Source: Deltaproteobacteria bacterium (lineage in GTDB: Bacteria; Bdellovibrionota; Bdellovibrionia; Bdellovibrionales; Bdellovibrionaceae). Taken from it: a DNA stretch of 55,294 bases. Made by a program: the position numbers and the translations under genes. Below the pieces are notes generated by a model. That model was given only the letters and a program-made list of their open reading frames with translations. It was not told where the DNA came from and did not search any database. The DNA lies in assembly GCA_013286585.1 (NCBI GenBank), contig JABDFK010000009.1:1-55294 (forward strand). Direction: 5' to 3'. Below, in pieces: positions 42,417 to 51,235 of this stretch (positions within the stretch are counted from its first letter, which is position 1; each line of letters starts with the position of its first letter).

Positions 42417-43580
42417 ATGGCAAAATTAACGCGAATTCGCGAGCTAAAGCTAGACATCCCCAAAGAGGCCAAACGCCTGGCCGAGGTCATGCTCACAGAT
42501 TTAGAGCGCTCAAAACGACCGGTTCTAGAGGCCGTGAAAACCTCTTTGGACAATTCTTTCTACAACGCCAAGGTCGGTTACCTCACGCCGGGCGACAAAA
42601 TGGTGCGCACAGAACTCAATGTTTCTTCCGTGCAAAAGCTAGCGCGCGTGGTTTTCATGCTCGAGCTATTGCTGAACAACCTGGAAGTCGGCTCAGTCAA
42701 TACTAAGCGTGAACTTTACTACATGTGCAAAGGTGTGATCAAAGGCAACGCTCGGCTAAAACCGCTGGATTTTGAAGATCAGGATGAGTCCAACTCTGTC
42801 ATCGATTTCATCGGCGATATGTTGCGGGTTTATCGTGAAGAACTCAACTGCTTCGCCAATGATCGCGGCGGCCAAACTTATTCTCAGCAATTGGTAGTGA
42901 CTGAAACCATGCCTGATGGCGACAAGGCCACGGTGGATCTCTCCACTCTGGGAACGGCACCATACCAGCCAAAAAATCGTCCCCAATCACTGAAATTGAA
43001 AGCCCGAAAAAAAATCGATTTCTGCCTGATTGTCGAATCAGAAGGTACGGCAAACACATTACAGGCCATGGGATTCACCAAGCGTAACAACTGTATTTTG
43101 ATGGGTGCTCAAGGTGTTCCCTCCAACGCCGTTCGCGGCTGGGCCAAATTGATTGAAGAAGAACTCAGCGTACCCATGTATTTCTTCGGGGATTTGGATG
43201 CGTACACTATGCAAAATATCTTCCGCACGCTGAAAGCGGGATCCGCGGCCTCGCTCATCCGAAACGCCGATTTCTCCGCACCACAGGTCCGCTTTTTGGG
43301 AGTGCTCCCCGAAGACGTAAAAAAATATGATCTGCCTCATTACAAAGTGAAAGAATCAGATCCCGTCGAAGCGCGAGCTCTGAAAAAAGCCAAAGATGCG
43401 TTGGAAAATGACCCCTTTTTCCTCGATAAAAAGAACAAGGGGTTGTCCGACATCTTGCGCTGGCTGATCAAAGAAAAAATCCGCTGTGAGCAACAGTCCT
43501 TCTTCTCTGTAGACCCAAAAGACAAAATCAAAACCGAAAAAATCATCCTAGAAAAAATCCGGGGCGGGCACTACGTCTAG
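42417..43580 (+). CDS. top6A: DNA topoisomerase VI subunit A (Spo11-like)
   Basis: A 387-residue cleavage subunit. The catalytic tyrosine lies in TKRELYYMCKG near residue 100-110, within the winged-helix (CAP) domain, and the Toprim domain shows the Glu of LIVESEGTAN and the DxD of FFGDLDAYT. Motifs and length agree with archaeal Top6A and eukaryotic Spo11. It makes a transient double-strand break with two-base overhangs and passes a duplex through. The ATG is ten bases behind the B subunit stop, sharing one transcript. A palindromic repeat follows at 43593. Confidence 0.94.
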   Translation: MAKLTRIRELKLDIPKEAKRLAEVMLTDLERSKRPVLEAVKTSLDNSFYNAKVGYLTPGDKMVRTELNVSSVQKLARVVFMLELLLNNLEVGSVNTKRELYYMCKGVIKGNARLKPLDFEDQDESNSVIDFIGDMLRVYREELNCFANDRGGQTYSQQLVVTETMPDGDKATVDLSTLGTAPYQPKNRPQSLKLKARKKIDFCLIVESEGTANTLQAMGFTKRNNCILMGAQGVPSNAVRGWAKLIEEELSVPMYFFGDLDAYTMQNIFRTLKAGSAASLIRNADFSAPQVRFLGVLPEDVKKYDLPHYKVKESDPVEARALKKAKDALENDPFFLDKKNKGLSDILRWLIKEKIRCEQQSFFSVDPKDKIKTEKIILEKIRGGHYV

Positions 43581-43592
43581 CATAAACCATCA

Positions 43593-43632
43593 CTCAGAAA
43601 GTTGACTACCTGGAGGTATGCAACTTTCTGAG
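43593..43632. repeat. Palindromic repeat, copy B
   Basis: A 40-base inverted repeat between the topoisomerase VI A gene and the aconitase gene. The core at 43599-43626 is the same as copies A and C with a few changes, mainly in the left arm (GTTGACTACC). The outer CTCAG/CTGAG pair is perfect. No T-tract follows. Confidence 0.8.
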
Positions 43633-43640
43633 GTCGGTAT

Positions 43641-43751
43641 TTACACCCGGAACCAGTCGCAGTTGAGGCAGTAGAGTTCCTCTTCCCTGGACCTTGGCAG
43701 GGCCTTGAATTCTTTCAGGGCCTTCGATAGACTGAGCCGGGGTGAAAACAT
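43641..43751 (-). CDS. Possible 36-aa CxxC mini-protein
   Basis: On the minus strand an ATG opens a 36-residue frame ending CLNCDWFRV, with one CxxC pair and a basic helical start ([19 protein letters not shown]). It fills the space between copy B and the aconitase start and overlaps that start by two bases on the opposite strand. No ribosome site is visible, and one CxxC pair alone is weak. It could be a real zinc- or thiol-binding mini-protein or chance. Confidence 0.2.
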   Translation of the reverse strand: MFSPRLSLSKALKEFKALPRSREEELYCLNCDWFRV

Positions 43752-46011
43752 GGCACAAAAAATTGAAACGACACCGGAACTTGTTCAGAAGGCTTACAGC
43801 GAATCTCATCGGCGATTAGTGATCGTCCGAAAGAGACTCGGTCGGCCGATCACTTTGGCTGAAAAAATTATTTACGGGCATTTGGATGATCCCCAAAATC
43901 AGGAGATCGAGCGCGGGAAAAGTTTCCTGCTTTTGCGACCCGATCGCGTGGCCATGCAAGATGCGACGGCGCAAATGGCGCTTTTGCAATTCATGTTGGC
44001 GGGCAAAGATGAAGCGGCTGTTCCTGCTACGGTTCACTGCGATCATCTGATTCAGGCTTACAAAGGCAAAGAGGCCGACATGGCTTCTTCGGATAAAACT
44101 AACAAAGAAGTTTTTGAATTTTTGGCGACGGCCTCTTCGCGCTACAATATCGGTTTTTGGAAACCGGGCGCTGGAATCATTCATCAAGTGATCTTAGAGA
44201 ATTATGCTTTTCCTGGTGGATTGATGATCGGTACTGATTCGCACACTCCCAATGCTGGTGGTCTTGGTATGTGCGCGATTGGAGTCGGTGGTTCGGATGC
44301 TTCGGATGTGATGGCGGGTTTGGCTTGGGAAGTGAAAAATCCCAAACTGATCGGCGTGCATTTAAAAGGCAAGATGAACGGCTGGACTTCGGCCAAAGAC
44401 GTGATTTTGAAACTCTGCGGAATGCTGACCGTCAAAGGTGGAACTGACAAAATCGTCGAGTATTTCGGCGAAGGTTGCGCCGCGATTTCCGCGACGGGAA
44501 AAGCGACGATCACCAATATGGGTGCAGAGTTAGGTGCGACGTGCTCTGTGTTTCCGTACGATCAAAAAATTGGTGCTTATTTGAAAGCCACCAAGCGCGC
44601 CGCTTTGGCGGACCTGGCTGATAAAAATATGGATTTGCTGACGGCCGATCCTGAAGTGGCTAAAGATCCCAAAAAATATTACGACGAAGTTTACGAGATC
44701 GATTTGACTTCGCTCGAGCCCCATTTGGTGGGACCGCATTCTCCGGACATCGCTCGCCCGATTTCGGCGATGGCCAAAGAGGCCAAAGAAAAAGGTTGGC
44801 CAACCAAATTGTCTTCGGCGCTCGTGGGTTCCTGCACGAACTCTTCCTACGAGGACATTGGCCGCGCGGCTTTCGTGGCTTCTCAAGCTGTGGGCTCCAA
44901 AATGCAACAGCCGTTTTTGGTCAGCCCAGGTTCCACACAAGTGCAAAACACCATCGAGCGTGATGGTTACATGTCCGTGCTCAACGGAGTTGGCGCCACA
45001 GTTCTTGCCAATGCTTGCGGACCTTGCATCGGCCAATGGAAGCGCGATGACATCAAGCCCGGCGAGAAAAATACGATCGTCACCACCTTCAATCGAAATT
45101 TCCGCGGACGCAACGATGCCAACAACGAAACGTTGGCTTTCATCGGTTCTCCGGAACTGGTGATGGCATTGGGTTTGGCGGGCCGACTGGATTTCAATCC
45201 AATGACGGACGAGCTTGAAACTCCCAAAGGAAAAATCAAGTTGAAGGCCCCACAGGCAGCAGAGCTTCCAGAAAAAGGTTTCGTGCCAGATCCCTCGGGA
45301 TATCAGGCGCCCGCTGGTCGAAGTGCGAAAGTTTCCGTTTCTCCGACCTCCGAGCGCTTGCAGTTGCTGGCACCTTTCACAGTTTGGAACGGAAAAGATT
45401 TCACCGACCAATTGGTTTTGGCCAAAGCCAAAGGCAAATGCACCACGGATCATATTAGCCCGGGCGGCAAGTGGCTCAATTACCGCGGCCACTTGGATCA
45501 TATTTCCGACAATATGCTTCTGGGCGCCGACAACGCGTTCACCAGTGAAATCGGAAAGGGCCGCAATCAGCTGACCGGCACTCCCGCGATTGAATTCGCC
45601 AAAATCGCCCGCGATTATCAAAAAGCCGGAAAATCCTGGGTCATCATCGGAGACGAAAACTACGGAGAAGGTTCCTCCCGCGAACATGCCGCCATGAGCC
45701 CGCGTTTCCTGGGCTGCACCACCGTGATCACCAAATCCTTCGCTCGAATTCACGAAACCAATCTGAAAAAACAGGGAATCTTAGCCCTGACTTTTGCCGA
45801 TCCCAAAGATTACGACAAGATCTTGGAAGACGACCACGTTTCCTTAGTGAATCTGTCCGAATTCGCTCCTGGCAAAAATGTAAAAATGATCATCGAACAC
45901 AAAGGTGGCAAAAAAGAGGAAGTGCAGCTGAAGCACTCCTACAACGCCGAACAGATCAAATGGTTCAAAGCCGGAAGTGCCCTAAACCTAATCCGGACCG
46001 GACACGCCTAA
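43750..46011 (+). CDS. acnA: Aconitate hydratase
   Basis: A 753-residue TCA-cycle enzyme interconverting citrate and isocitrate, of the mitochondrial type by sequence. The three [4Fe-4S] cysteines are visible: SCTNSSYED and [20 protein letters not shown] and [11 protein letters not shown] in the first part and [14 protein letters not shown] in the swivel domain, with active-site Ser and Arg, are typical. The ATG at 43750 is used, behind a GGGGTGA site; longer frames lack family similarity. Flanked by palindrome copies B and C, it probably forms its own unit. Confidence 0.95.
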   Translation: MAQKIETTPELVQKAYSESHRRLVIVRKRLGRPITLAEKIIYGHLDDPQNQEIERGKSFLLLRPDRVAMQDATAQMALLQFMLAGKDEAAVPATVHCDHLIQAYKGKEADMASSDKTNKEVFEFLATASSRYNIGFWKPGAGIIHQVILENYAFPGGLMIGTDSHTPNAGGLGMCAIGVGGSDASDVMAGLAWEVKNPKLIGVHLKGKMNGWTSAKDVILKLCGMLTVKGGTDKIVEYFGEGCAAISATGKATITNMGAELGATCSVFPYDQKIGAYLKATKRAALADLADKNMDLLTADPEVAKDPKKYYDEVYEIDLTSLEPHLVGPHSPDIARPISAMAKEAKEKGWPTKLSSALVGSCTNSSYEDIGRAAFVASQAVGSKMQQPFLVSPGSTQVQNTIERDGYMSVLNGVGATVLANACGPCIGQWKRDDIKPGEKNTIVTTFNRNFRGRNDANNETLAFIGSPELVMALGLAGRLDFNPMTDELETPKGKIKLKAPQAAELPEKGFVPDPSGYQAPAGRSAKVSVSPTSERLQLLAPFTVWNGKDFTDQLVLAKAKGKCTTDHISPGGKWLNYRGHLDHISDNMLLGADNAFTSEIGKGRNQLTGTPAIEFAKIARDYQKAGKSWVIIGDENYGEGSSREHAAMSPRFLGCTTVITKSFARIHETNLKKQGILALTFADPKDYDKILEDDHVSLVNLSEFAPGKNVKMIIEHKGGKKEEVQLKHSYNAEQIKWFKAGSALNLIRTGHA

Positions 46012-46033
46012 GCGGTCTAGGGGATTTGAGCCA

Positions 46034-46075
46034 CCTCTGAAAGTTGCATACCTCCAGGTTGTCAACTTTCAGAGG
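46034..46075. repeat. Palindromic repeat, copy C, overlapping a ribosome site
   Basis: A 42-base inverted repeat with outer CCTCTGA/TCAGAGG arms and a 28-base core at 46041-46068. Its right arm ends in AGAGG that runs into AGGGTCCC before the GTG start at 46084, so the hairpin would include part of the Shine-Dalgarno of the HTH gene. In RNA this could mask it; in DNA it could be the regulator's own operator. Confidence 0.8.
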
Positions 46076-46083
46076 AGGGTCCC

Positions 46084-46533
46084 GTGTCACCCCATGAACT
46101 CCAAGAAGCCTATCGACTTTGGCTTCGGCATTATGAAAACTTATTGGGCAGAGAAGAAAAAGGCCTAAAATTTATTCGGGAGAGTCTTCTCTTGTCAGTG
46201 ACAACCGTCGCCGATCGACTGGCAGTCAGCCGAAATGCCATTCGCAAAATTGAACTCAGTGAAAAAAGCGGAAAGATCAACTTGCTCACGTTGCGAAAGG
46301 TGGCGGAAGCGTTGGATTGTGAACTAGTGTACGAAATTCGGCCGAAGAGTGGCCGCAGTTTTTCGCAGCAAGTTTGGGATCAGGTTCTTGAAGAAGTCGG
46401 GACTCATCCTTGGCTAGCGAAATGTTATCAGCGGCGTCGGGCTTGGGCGTTGGCGGCTTTGGCTCGAGAGAAAATGCGTGACACCAAATTTCGGAAGAAG
46501 CAGGGCTGGGGGCCTTTATTCCAGAGGAAATAG
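46084..46533 (+). CDS. HTH regulator, mobile mystery protein A-like
   Basis: A 149-residue XRE-type DNA-binding protein. The helix-turn-helix is in VADRLAVSRNAIRKIE at about 42-57, followed by INLLTLRKVAEALDCELVYEIRPK, the pattern of the short family called mobile mystery protein A. The rest is basic and helical. In other genomes the partner (mobile mystery protein B, a Fic-domain protein) often follows; none is here, the next gene being convergent. The start is GTG at 46084 behind AGGAGGG. The palindrome copy C ends nine bases before it. It could repress itself or bind the dispersed palindromes; that is an inference. Confidence 0.7.
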   Translation: MSPHELQEAYRLWLRHYENLLGREEKGLKFIRESLLLSVTTVADRLAVSRNAIRKIELSEKSGKINLLTLRKVAEALDCELVYEIRPKSGRSFSQQVWDQVLEEVGTHPWLAKCYQRRRAWALAALAREKMRDTKFRKKQGWGPLFQRK

Positions 46534-47061
46534 GTAAGTTGTGACCATCGCCTTGTCAGAGATGATTTTGTAAATTTCGATCACGGGACCTGCGATGGTG
46601 GCGTGTTTGGCGTCGAAGTAGTCGGTCACTTTTGGGTAGACTCGGAGCGGGCCGATTCCTGGCGAGCCTTCGTACTCTACAGTGACATATTTTTTGATTG
46701 GTACGGCTCGGGAGGTCCAGCCTTCAGGGAGTTGGGGGATGGGCTCGTCGCTTGGATGGGCTTCGATGACGCAACCGACGTTGGCGCGCAGACGGCCTTC
46801 TTCGACGGTGTTGGGGTTGTCTAGGAATTCGCCGAAGGTTCGCTCACAAGAGATGTGATTGTCCTTCGCCCATTTTTCCACTTCGTTCAGGGCCGCGACG
46901 ATTTTGTGGTAGGGACCCACATGGTTTTTATAAATCAGTTGCAATGGGCCCACCTGTTTTTCCAGGATGTCGACAGGTTTGAAAACTCCCAAGTAAGAGA
47001 TGAAATAAAATAGAATTCCCAGAAAAACGCCAAGAATTGTGCCTAAAAGCCACTTCAGCAT
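46516..47061 (-). CDS. Membrane-anchored GyrI-like domain protein
   Basis: A 181-residue protein with one N-terminal transmembrane helix (LLGTILGVFLGILFYFISYLGVF) and a GyrI/AraC effector-binding type domain (VGPYHKIVAALNEVEKW, LRANVGCVI, YVTVEYEGSPGIGPLRVYPKVTDYF in two segments, ending VIEIYK). Such domains bind small hydrophobic ligands. It is the last gene of the minus-strand unit, starting on the TAATG junction with the thioredoxin-like gene, and overlaps the HTH gene's end by 18 bases. Ligand unknown. Confidence 0.75.
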   Translation of the reverse strand: MLKWLLGTILGVFLGILFYFISYLGVFKPVDILEKQVGPLQLIYKNHVGPYHKIVAALNEVEKWAKDNHISCERTFGEFLDNPNTVEEGRLRANVGCVIEAHPSDEPIPQLPEGWTSRAVPIKKYVTVEYEGSPGIGPLRVYPKVTDYFDAKHATIAGPVIEIYKIISDKAMVTTYLFPLE

Positions 47062-47618
47062 TAGTTACTCCACTTGATGCTGCAACCCATGCTGGGTGTT
47101 TGCGGCGCTGAAATGGATTGGCCCTTGGCCAAGGCTTGCACCGCTTCGAACAGTTCGCGGCGAGTGACTTTGCTGGGCTCTTTCCACGAGTCATCCAGCC
47201 GGCCGCGATAGGCCAACTTTTTGCCACCGCTACCGTAGACGAAGAAATCGGGAGTGCAGACGGCTCCGTATTGCCGGGCCACTTTTTGATCGGGGTCGTG
47301 GAGATAGGCGAAAGGGTATTTTTTTTCCTGCGCTCGCCTCTGCAAATTTTCAAAGCTGTCGTCGGGGTAGTTTACGGGATCATTGGAACAGATGGCGACG
47401 ACCGGAATTCCGATTTTCTCACAGTCGTGTCCCAACTGAATCAGGCGATCTTCGATGGCTTTGACGTAGGGGCAGTGGTTACAGATGAACATGATCACCA
47501 GGGCTTTGGCGCTGCCCAGATATTCTTGCAATGAATGCTGGCGGTCATCGACACCCCTTAAGGTGAAATCAAAAGGAGCTTGTCCAAGTTCCGGAGCCGG
47601 AGTGTGCATCAAGGCCAT
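47061..47618 (-). CDS. Thioredoxin-fold (AhpC/TSA-like) protein
   Basis: A 185-residue protein of the redoxin/peroxiredoxin-like family: CNHCPYVKA (a CxxC thioredoxin site, Cys-Asn-His-Cys) near residue 46, AICSNDPVNYPDDS, and the cis-Pro region AVCTPDFFVYG. The family is usually annotated as thioredoxin family or alkyl hydroperoxide reductase; the CNHCPY form is common for cytoplasmic members of unknown substrate. No signal peptide. It is separated from birA by one base and shares a TAATG junction with the next gene. Confidence 0.87.
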   Translation of the reverse strand: MALMHTPAPELGQAPFDFTLRGVDDRQHSLQEYLGSAKALVIMFICNHCPYVKAIEDRLIQLGHDCEKIGIPVVAICSNDPVNYPDDSFENLQRRAQEKKYPFAYLHDPDQKVARQYGAVCTPDFFVYGSGGKKLAYRGRLDDSWKEPSKVTRRELFEAVQALAKGQSISAPQTPSMGCSIKWSN

Positions 47619-47619
47619 T

Positions 47620-48348
47620 TTAGAGCTCCGTCCAATGGATCCGGCGCTGGGCCGTGATCAGAGTTCCGTCAGCCTCCACAGAAGTGTACTTTTCGGTGAG
47701 GTCCGGTTTTTTGTTCAGTGCCAGTAGTAGCGATGATTGTTCGGTCAGTGACAGCAGATTTCCACTGAGCGAAACCGCCGACGACAGTTCTAAAAACAAG
47801 CGATCTAAAAAAATATTCCAGTCCGCCGTGGTGACAAATCTTTCGCCGTGAAGGTGGGCCAACAAATCCGTCGCATGAGGGATTTCAGGGTGAGAGAAAA
47901 TATTTAGCCCAAGACCGATGATCATGCAGTTAGAGTTTCCTTGCTGAAGGTTTTCGACAAGGATGCCGCCCATTTTTCCGCTGGCCAGGTAAATGTCATT
48001 GGGCGCCTTCAAAGACCAGTGCAGCCATGGCCAGGTGGCCGACAGTGCTTTCTCTACGGCTAAGCCAATGCGGCAGGTGACCACGGGTTGCGGAGCTAGG
48101 GACAATTGGTAAACCCACGAAGACAGCAGTGCGGACCCATTCAAAGCTTGTGACCATGAGTGGTGGCCGCGACCGCGACCTTGAGTTTGTGCATCCGCCA
48201 AGTACAGCGAAATCGGCGCAGCGGCCACTTCAGGAGTGAAGGCTTTTTCCTTGGCCCAGTCATTGGTGCTGGCAACACTGCCTTGGTAAAAAGTATTCAG
48301 CCGTGATTGCCTGGCCCACGCCTCAGAAATTTCGCCAACGTTGAACAT
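47620..48348 (-). CDS. birA: Biotin-[acetyl-CoA-carboxylase] ligase
   Basis: A 242-residue biotin protein ligase, attaching biotin to the carboxyl carrier protein through biotinyl-AMP. Visible motifs: ASTND, QTQGRGRGHHSW (the GRGRxG biotinyl-5'-AMP loop), LKAPNDIYLASGKMGGILVE (usually KWPND..., here KAPND) and IGLGLNIF. There is no N-terminal DNA-binding domain, so it is a monofunctional ligase without repressor activity. It starts directly against the nadC stop. Confidence 0.9.
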   Translation of the reverse strand: MFNVGEISEAWARQSRLNTFYQGSVASTNDWAKEKAFTPEVAAAPISLYLADAQTQGRGRGHHSWSQALNGSALLSSWVYQLSLAPQPVVTCRIGLAVEKALSATWPWLHWSLKAPNDIYLASGKMGGILVENLQQGNSNCMIIGLGLNIFSHPEIPHATDLLAHLHGERFVTTADWNIFLDRLFLELSSAVSLSGNLLSLTEQSSLLLALNKKPDLTEKYTSVEADGTLITAQRRIHWTEL

Positions 48349-49179
48349 CTAGGGATTCTCCCAGTCAAACATCAACGACACGTCGGCCGATGGGGCAGAG
48401 TGGGTCAAGGCACCGACGCTGATAAAGTCCACTCCCAGTTGGGCCACGGATTTGACCCGCTCTAGGGTCATGTTGCCAGAGGCTTCCACTTGGATGGATT
48501 TAGGTACCAGCTTGCGGGCTTCGGCGGTCATGTCATTGGTCATGTTGTCTAGTAGGATGCGGCTGACGTTCAGTTGCACGCACTCTTTCACATCTTGCAG
48601 ATTTCGTGCTTCGACTTCCAAAGGAATCGTCGCTGAGTGCGAACGAATTCGTTGAACTGCGGCCGTGATTCCACCCATCACTGCGATGTGATTGTCTTTG
48701 ATCAAAATGGCGGTGCTTAAATTTTGGCGATGATTGACTCCGCCACCGTGAACCACTGCGCGCTTTTCTAGGTCGCGATAACCGGGCAAAGTTTTTCGTG
48801 TGTCCAAGATGTGGCATGAGGTGCCGCTCATTTCGCGGACGAATTTCTGCGTGAGCGTGGCGATGCCGCTTAAGTGCATCAGAAAATTGATGGCCACGCG
48901 TTCAGCTTTTAAAATTTGCACCAGGTCACCCTGAATGGTGCAGAGGATTTGCTTCGACAGTACGGCTGCGCCCTCTTCAAAATGCCATTTCAGTCGAGCG
49001 TTCGGATCCAGCGACAGCATGGTCTGTTCGAAAGCTCCATTTCCGGACAGCATCAAGTCCTGTTTTGCGATCAGGCGGGCGCGGCCAGGCCTTGGAGTCA
49101 GTGCTAAGCTTTCAGTGGTGAGGTCGCCCGAGGGCATGTCCTCTTTCAATGCGGCTTTGATGAGATCAATCAGAGTCAT
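48349..49179 (-). CDS. nadC: Nicotinate-nucleotide pyrophosphorylase
   Basis: A 276-residue enzyme that turns quinolinate and PRPP into nicotinate mononucleotide in NAD synthesis. KEDMPSGDLTTESL near the start, ILDTRKTLPGYRDLEKRAVVHGGG (Arg and Lys for quinolinate, in two segments), HRQNLSTAILIKDNH and EVEARNLQD, VEASGNM and ISVGALTHS are all standard. Its ATG overlaps the upstream receiver gene by four bases (ATGA). In the same unit as birA. Confidence 0.94.
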   Translation of the reverse strand: MTLIDLIKAALKEDMPSGDLTTESLALTPRPGRARLIAKQDLMLSGNGAFEQTMLSLDPNARLKWHFEEGAAVLSKQILCTIQGDLVQILKAERVAINFLMHLSGIATLTQKFVREMSGTSCHILDTRKTLPGYRDLEKRAVVHGGGVNHRQNLSTAILIKDNHIAVMGGITAAVQRIRSHSATIPLEVEARNLQDVKECVQLNVSRILLDNMTNDMTAEARKLVPKSIQVEASGNMTLERVKSVAQLGVDFISVGALTHSAPSADVSLMFDWENP

Positions 49180-50057
49180 GAGAGCTTTTCAGCATCCTTG
49201 AGGAGCTTTTGAATTTCTTCGCGGACGATTCTTTCTGCCAGATCGGGAATGATTTTCCAGCCGATGTCTTGCAGCACGGCCCGAACTTGCTCGCGCAGAA
49301 TTTGTTCGATGTAAGCGGGATCCAAAGACGAATTGACTGCGGCGGGCGGTCTTGAGGTTGATCCAGGTACATCATCCAGATCACCCAGCTGCACTTCGTG
49401 ACCGCCGCCGGAACCCGTGAGCGCAATCGGAGACTCTTCCAGGCTGGCGAAACTCATGTCCAGCTGAGTGAGATCGTCGGTGGGAAAATTAATTTTGAAA
49501 CGATCCAGATTGCCAGATGTCCAGGGTTCGGTCGTTTGACCGGCACTCATCTTATTCATGTTGGGAAGTGGGACTTGACTGAAATCTTCGGGTTCTTCCA
49601 CTTCGTTGGGCGGCGCCACTGGTTTTTTCTTTTCAATGAAGTCCGGAAGATGAGGAAAACTCAAGTAGCCTGAGATCGCGTTGCTAGAAGTATTGGGCAC
49701 CAAATCCTTGATGATTCCACGCAAGGTTTCAGCATCGAAAGGTTTTTCTAGGCGCCGGACGGCTCCGCAAGAAGAGGCTTTGTTTTCATCGATGTCCATG
49801 AAGCTGCTCCAGATGAGCACCACAGGAACTTTGGAAAGCTGGGCATCGGCTCGCAGTTCGCTGCAGACTTCATATCCAGATTTTTTGGCTAGAAGCACAT
49901 CGACGAAGACGATATCGGGGTTCCAAGATTTTGCCACGGGCACTACGTCAAGACCGACGGGGACGGCTTTGACCTCCACGCCAAAATCTTGCAAAGCCAA
50001 TTGCATCACTTTTTTAATCGAGGTACTTTCGTCAGCCAATAAGACGCGTAAAGCCAT
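49176..50057 (-). CDS. Receiver protein with conserved C-terminal helix domain
   Basis: A 293-residue cytoplasmic protein. The receiver (1-120) has LLADES (the acidic pair partly changed to ADE), phosphoacceptor Asp in VFVDVLL, Ser in IWSS and Lys in LEKPF. A linker of about 120 residues is Pro/Ser/Glu-rich and probably unstructured. The last 45 residues (QVRAVLQDIGWKIIPDLAERIVREEIQ) resemble an element seen at the ends of receiver proteins in deltaproteobacteria and relatives and likely forms paired helices for protein contact. It heads the nadC-birA unit. Cell-polarity or motility roles known for such proteins elsewhere are possible, not shown. Confidence 0.8.
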   Translation of the reverse strand: MALRVLLADESTSIKKVMQLALQDFGVEVKAVPVGLDVVPVAKSWNPDIVFVDVLLAKKSGYEVCSELRADAQLSKVPVVLIWSSFMDIDENKASSCGAVRRLEKPFDAETLRGIIKDLVPNTSSNAISGYLSFPHLPDFIEKKKPVAPPNEVEEPEDFSQVPLPNMNKMSAGQTTEPWTSGNLDRFKINFPTDDLTQLDMSFASLEESPIALTGSGGGHEVQLGDLDDVPGSTSRPPAAVNSSLDPAYIEQILREQVRAVLQDIGWKIIPDLAERIVREEIQKLLKDAEKLS

Positions 50058-50122
50058 GAACTAAGTAAACCTTTTTTCCTTTGGCTCAGTCAACAATTAG
50101 GTCAAAGATACACTAAAAAGTA

Positions 50123-51202
50123 ATGAATAAAATCGACCGCTATCTTTCAGGGCTATTTTGGGTGCATTTTTTGGGTGGTCTGACCGTCTTTGCGACGATT
50201 TTTATCGCTATCGATGCCCTCGGAATGATGGTGGAGTACAAAGACGTCGGTATTTCCACTTGGCTGCCGTATTACGGGTACGGTCTTCCGGACACCATCT
50301 ATCGCATGGTGCCAGTCGCCAGCGTTTTGGCCATCGTTTTTACACTGACCACATTGGGGAAGGCCAACGAACTGGTCGCCCTCTACAGCGTCGGCATGAG
50401 CCTGGTGCGAATCTGTGCGCCCATGTTGTTCTGGGTGTTGATTCTTTGTGTGGTGGAGTTCGGTGTCGGGGATCAAGTGCTTCCCAACTTTGCCAAACAC
50501 AAGAATTTCGTTTTCTACAATCAGGTGAAGAAAAATCCCACTCTCTACTCCATGGTCAAGAATGAACGGATTTGGTATCGGTCCCACGACACCATTTTCA
50601 ACATCAAAACGCTCAATGCAGCGGCCAACAAGGCGCAGGATTTGACTCTGTATTATTTCAATGAGGCCTGGGATTTGATTCAAATGATCACGGCCAAGGA
50701 CGTCGATTTAATGGGTTCCCAATGGCTGCTGCACAACGGTTCGGTGACTCTTTTTACTGAGGACTCCAGCTTCCCGCTGACCAGTCAGTTCAAGCAAAAA
50801 ACGGTAGTGATGGGCGAGGATTCGAAGGATTTGGGCGCCACCGGAAATACCTCAGAAATGCTATCCATGGGAGAGCTTTCCCAGTTCATCAAAAAGAACA
50901 AAGATGCGGGCCTAGATACCCTCAGATACGAGGTCGATTATCACTCGAAATACAGCTATTCGCTGGCGGCCTTGGTGATGGCGCTTTTGGGGATTCCGTT
51001 CAGCGTCTCGCGCTCGCGCTCAGGTGGCGCTATGATGAGTTTGGGCCTGTGTTTGGGCCTGATTTTCACCTTTTGGATCTTCTATACGTCCTCGTTGACG
51101 CTGGGAAATTACGGATACGTGCCGCCAGTGATTGCGGCCTGGGCTCCGATTGTGATAATGTCCGCCCTAGCTTATTTTTTCATTCGCCGAGTGCGGTTGT
51201 AA
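50123..51202 (+). CDS. lptG: LptF/LptG-type permease
   Basis: A 359-residue YjgP/YjgQ family permease of the LPS export machine. The N-terminal block MNKIDRYLSGLFWVHFLGGL is standard; six transmembrane helices flank a periplasmic beta-rich domain (about 130-265), and the last helices contain LLGIPFSVSRSRSGG, typical of LptF/G. With LptF, LptC and LptB it lifts LPS from the inner membrane to LptA. LptF versus LptG is not certain by eye. It begins the lptG-def-fmt-rpe-hutH run. Confidence 0.87.
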   Translation: MNKIDRYLSGLFWVHFLGGLTVFATIFIAIDALGMMVEYKDVGISTWLPYYGYGLPDTIYRMVPVASVLAIVFTLTTLGKANELVALYSVGMSLVRICAPMLFWVLILCVVEFGVGDQVLPNFAKHKNFVFYNQVKKNPTLYSMVKNERIWYRSHDTIFNIKTLNAAANKAQDLTLYYFNEAWDLIQMITAKDVDLMGSQWLLHNGSVTLFTEDSSFPLTSQFKQKTVVMGEDSKDLGATGNTSEMLSMGELSQFIKKNKDAGLDTLRYEVDYHSKYSYSLAALVMALLGIPFSVSRSRSGGAMMSLGLCLGLIFTFWIFYTSSLTLGNYGYVPPVIAAWAPIVIMSALAYFFIRRVRL

Positions 51203-51235
51203 GCCCGCTTATAATTCCATACATGGAGTGCTGTC

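Noticed and set aside
44530..45753. 407-residue frame antisense to aconitase
   Set aside because: It mirrors the well-supported aconitase frame and has no recognisable domain.
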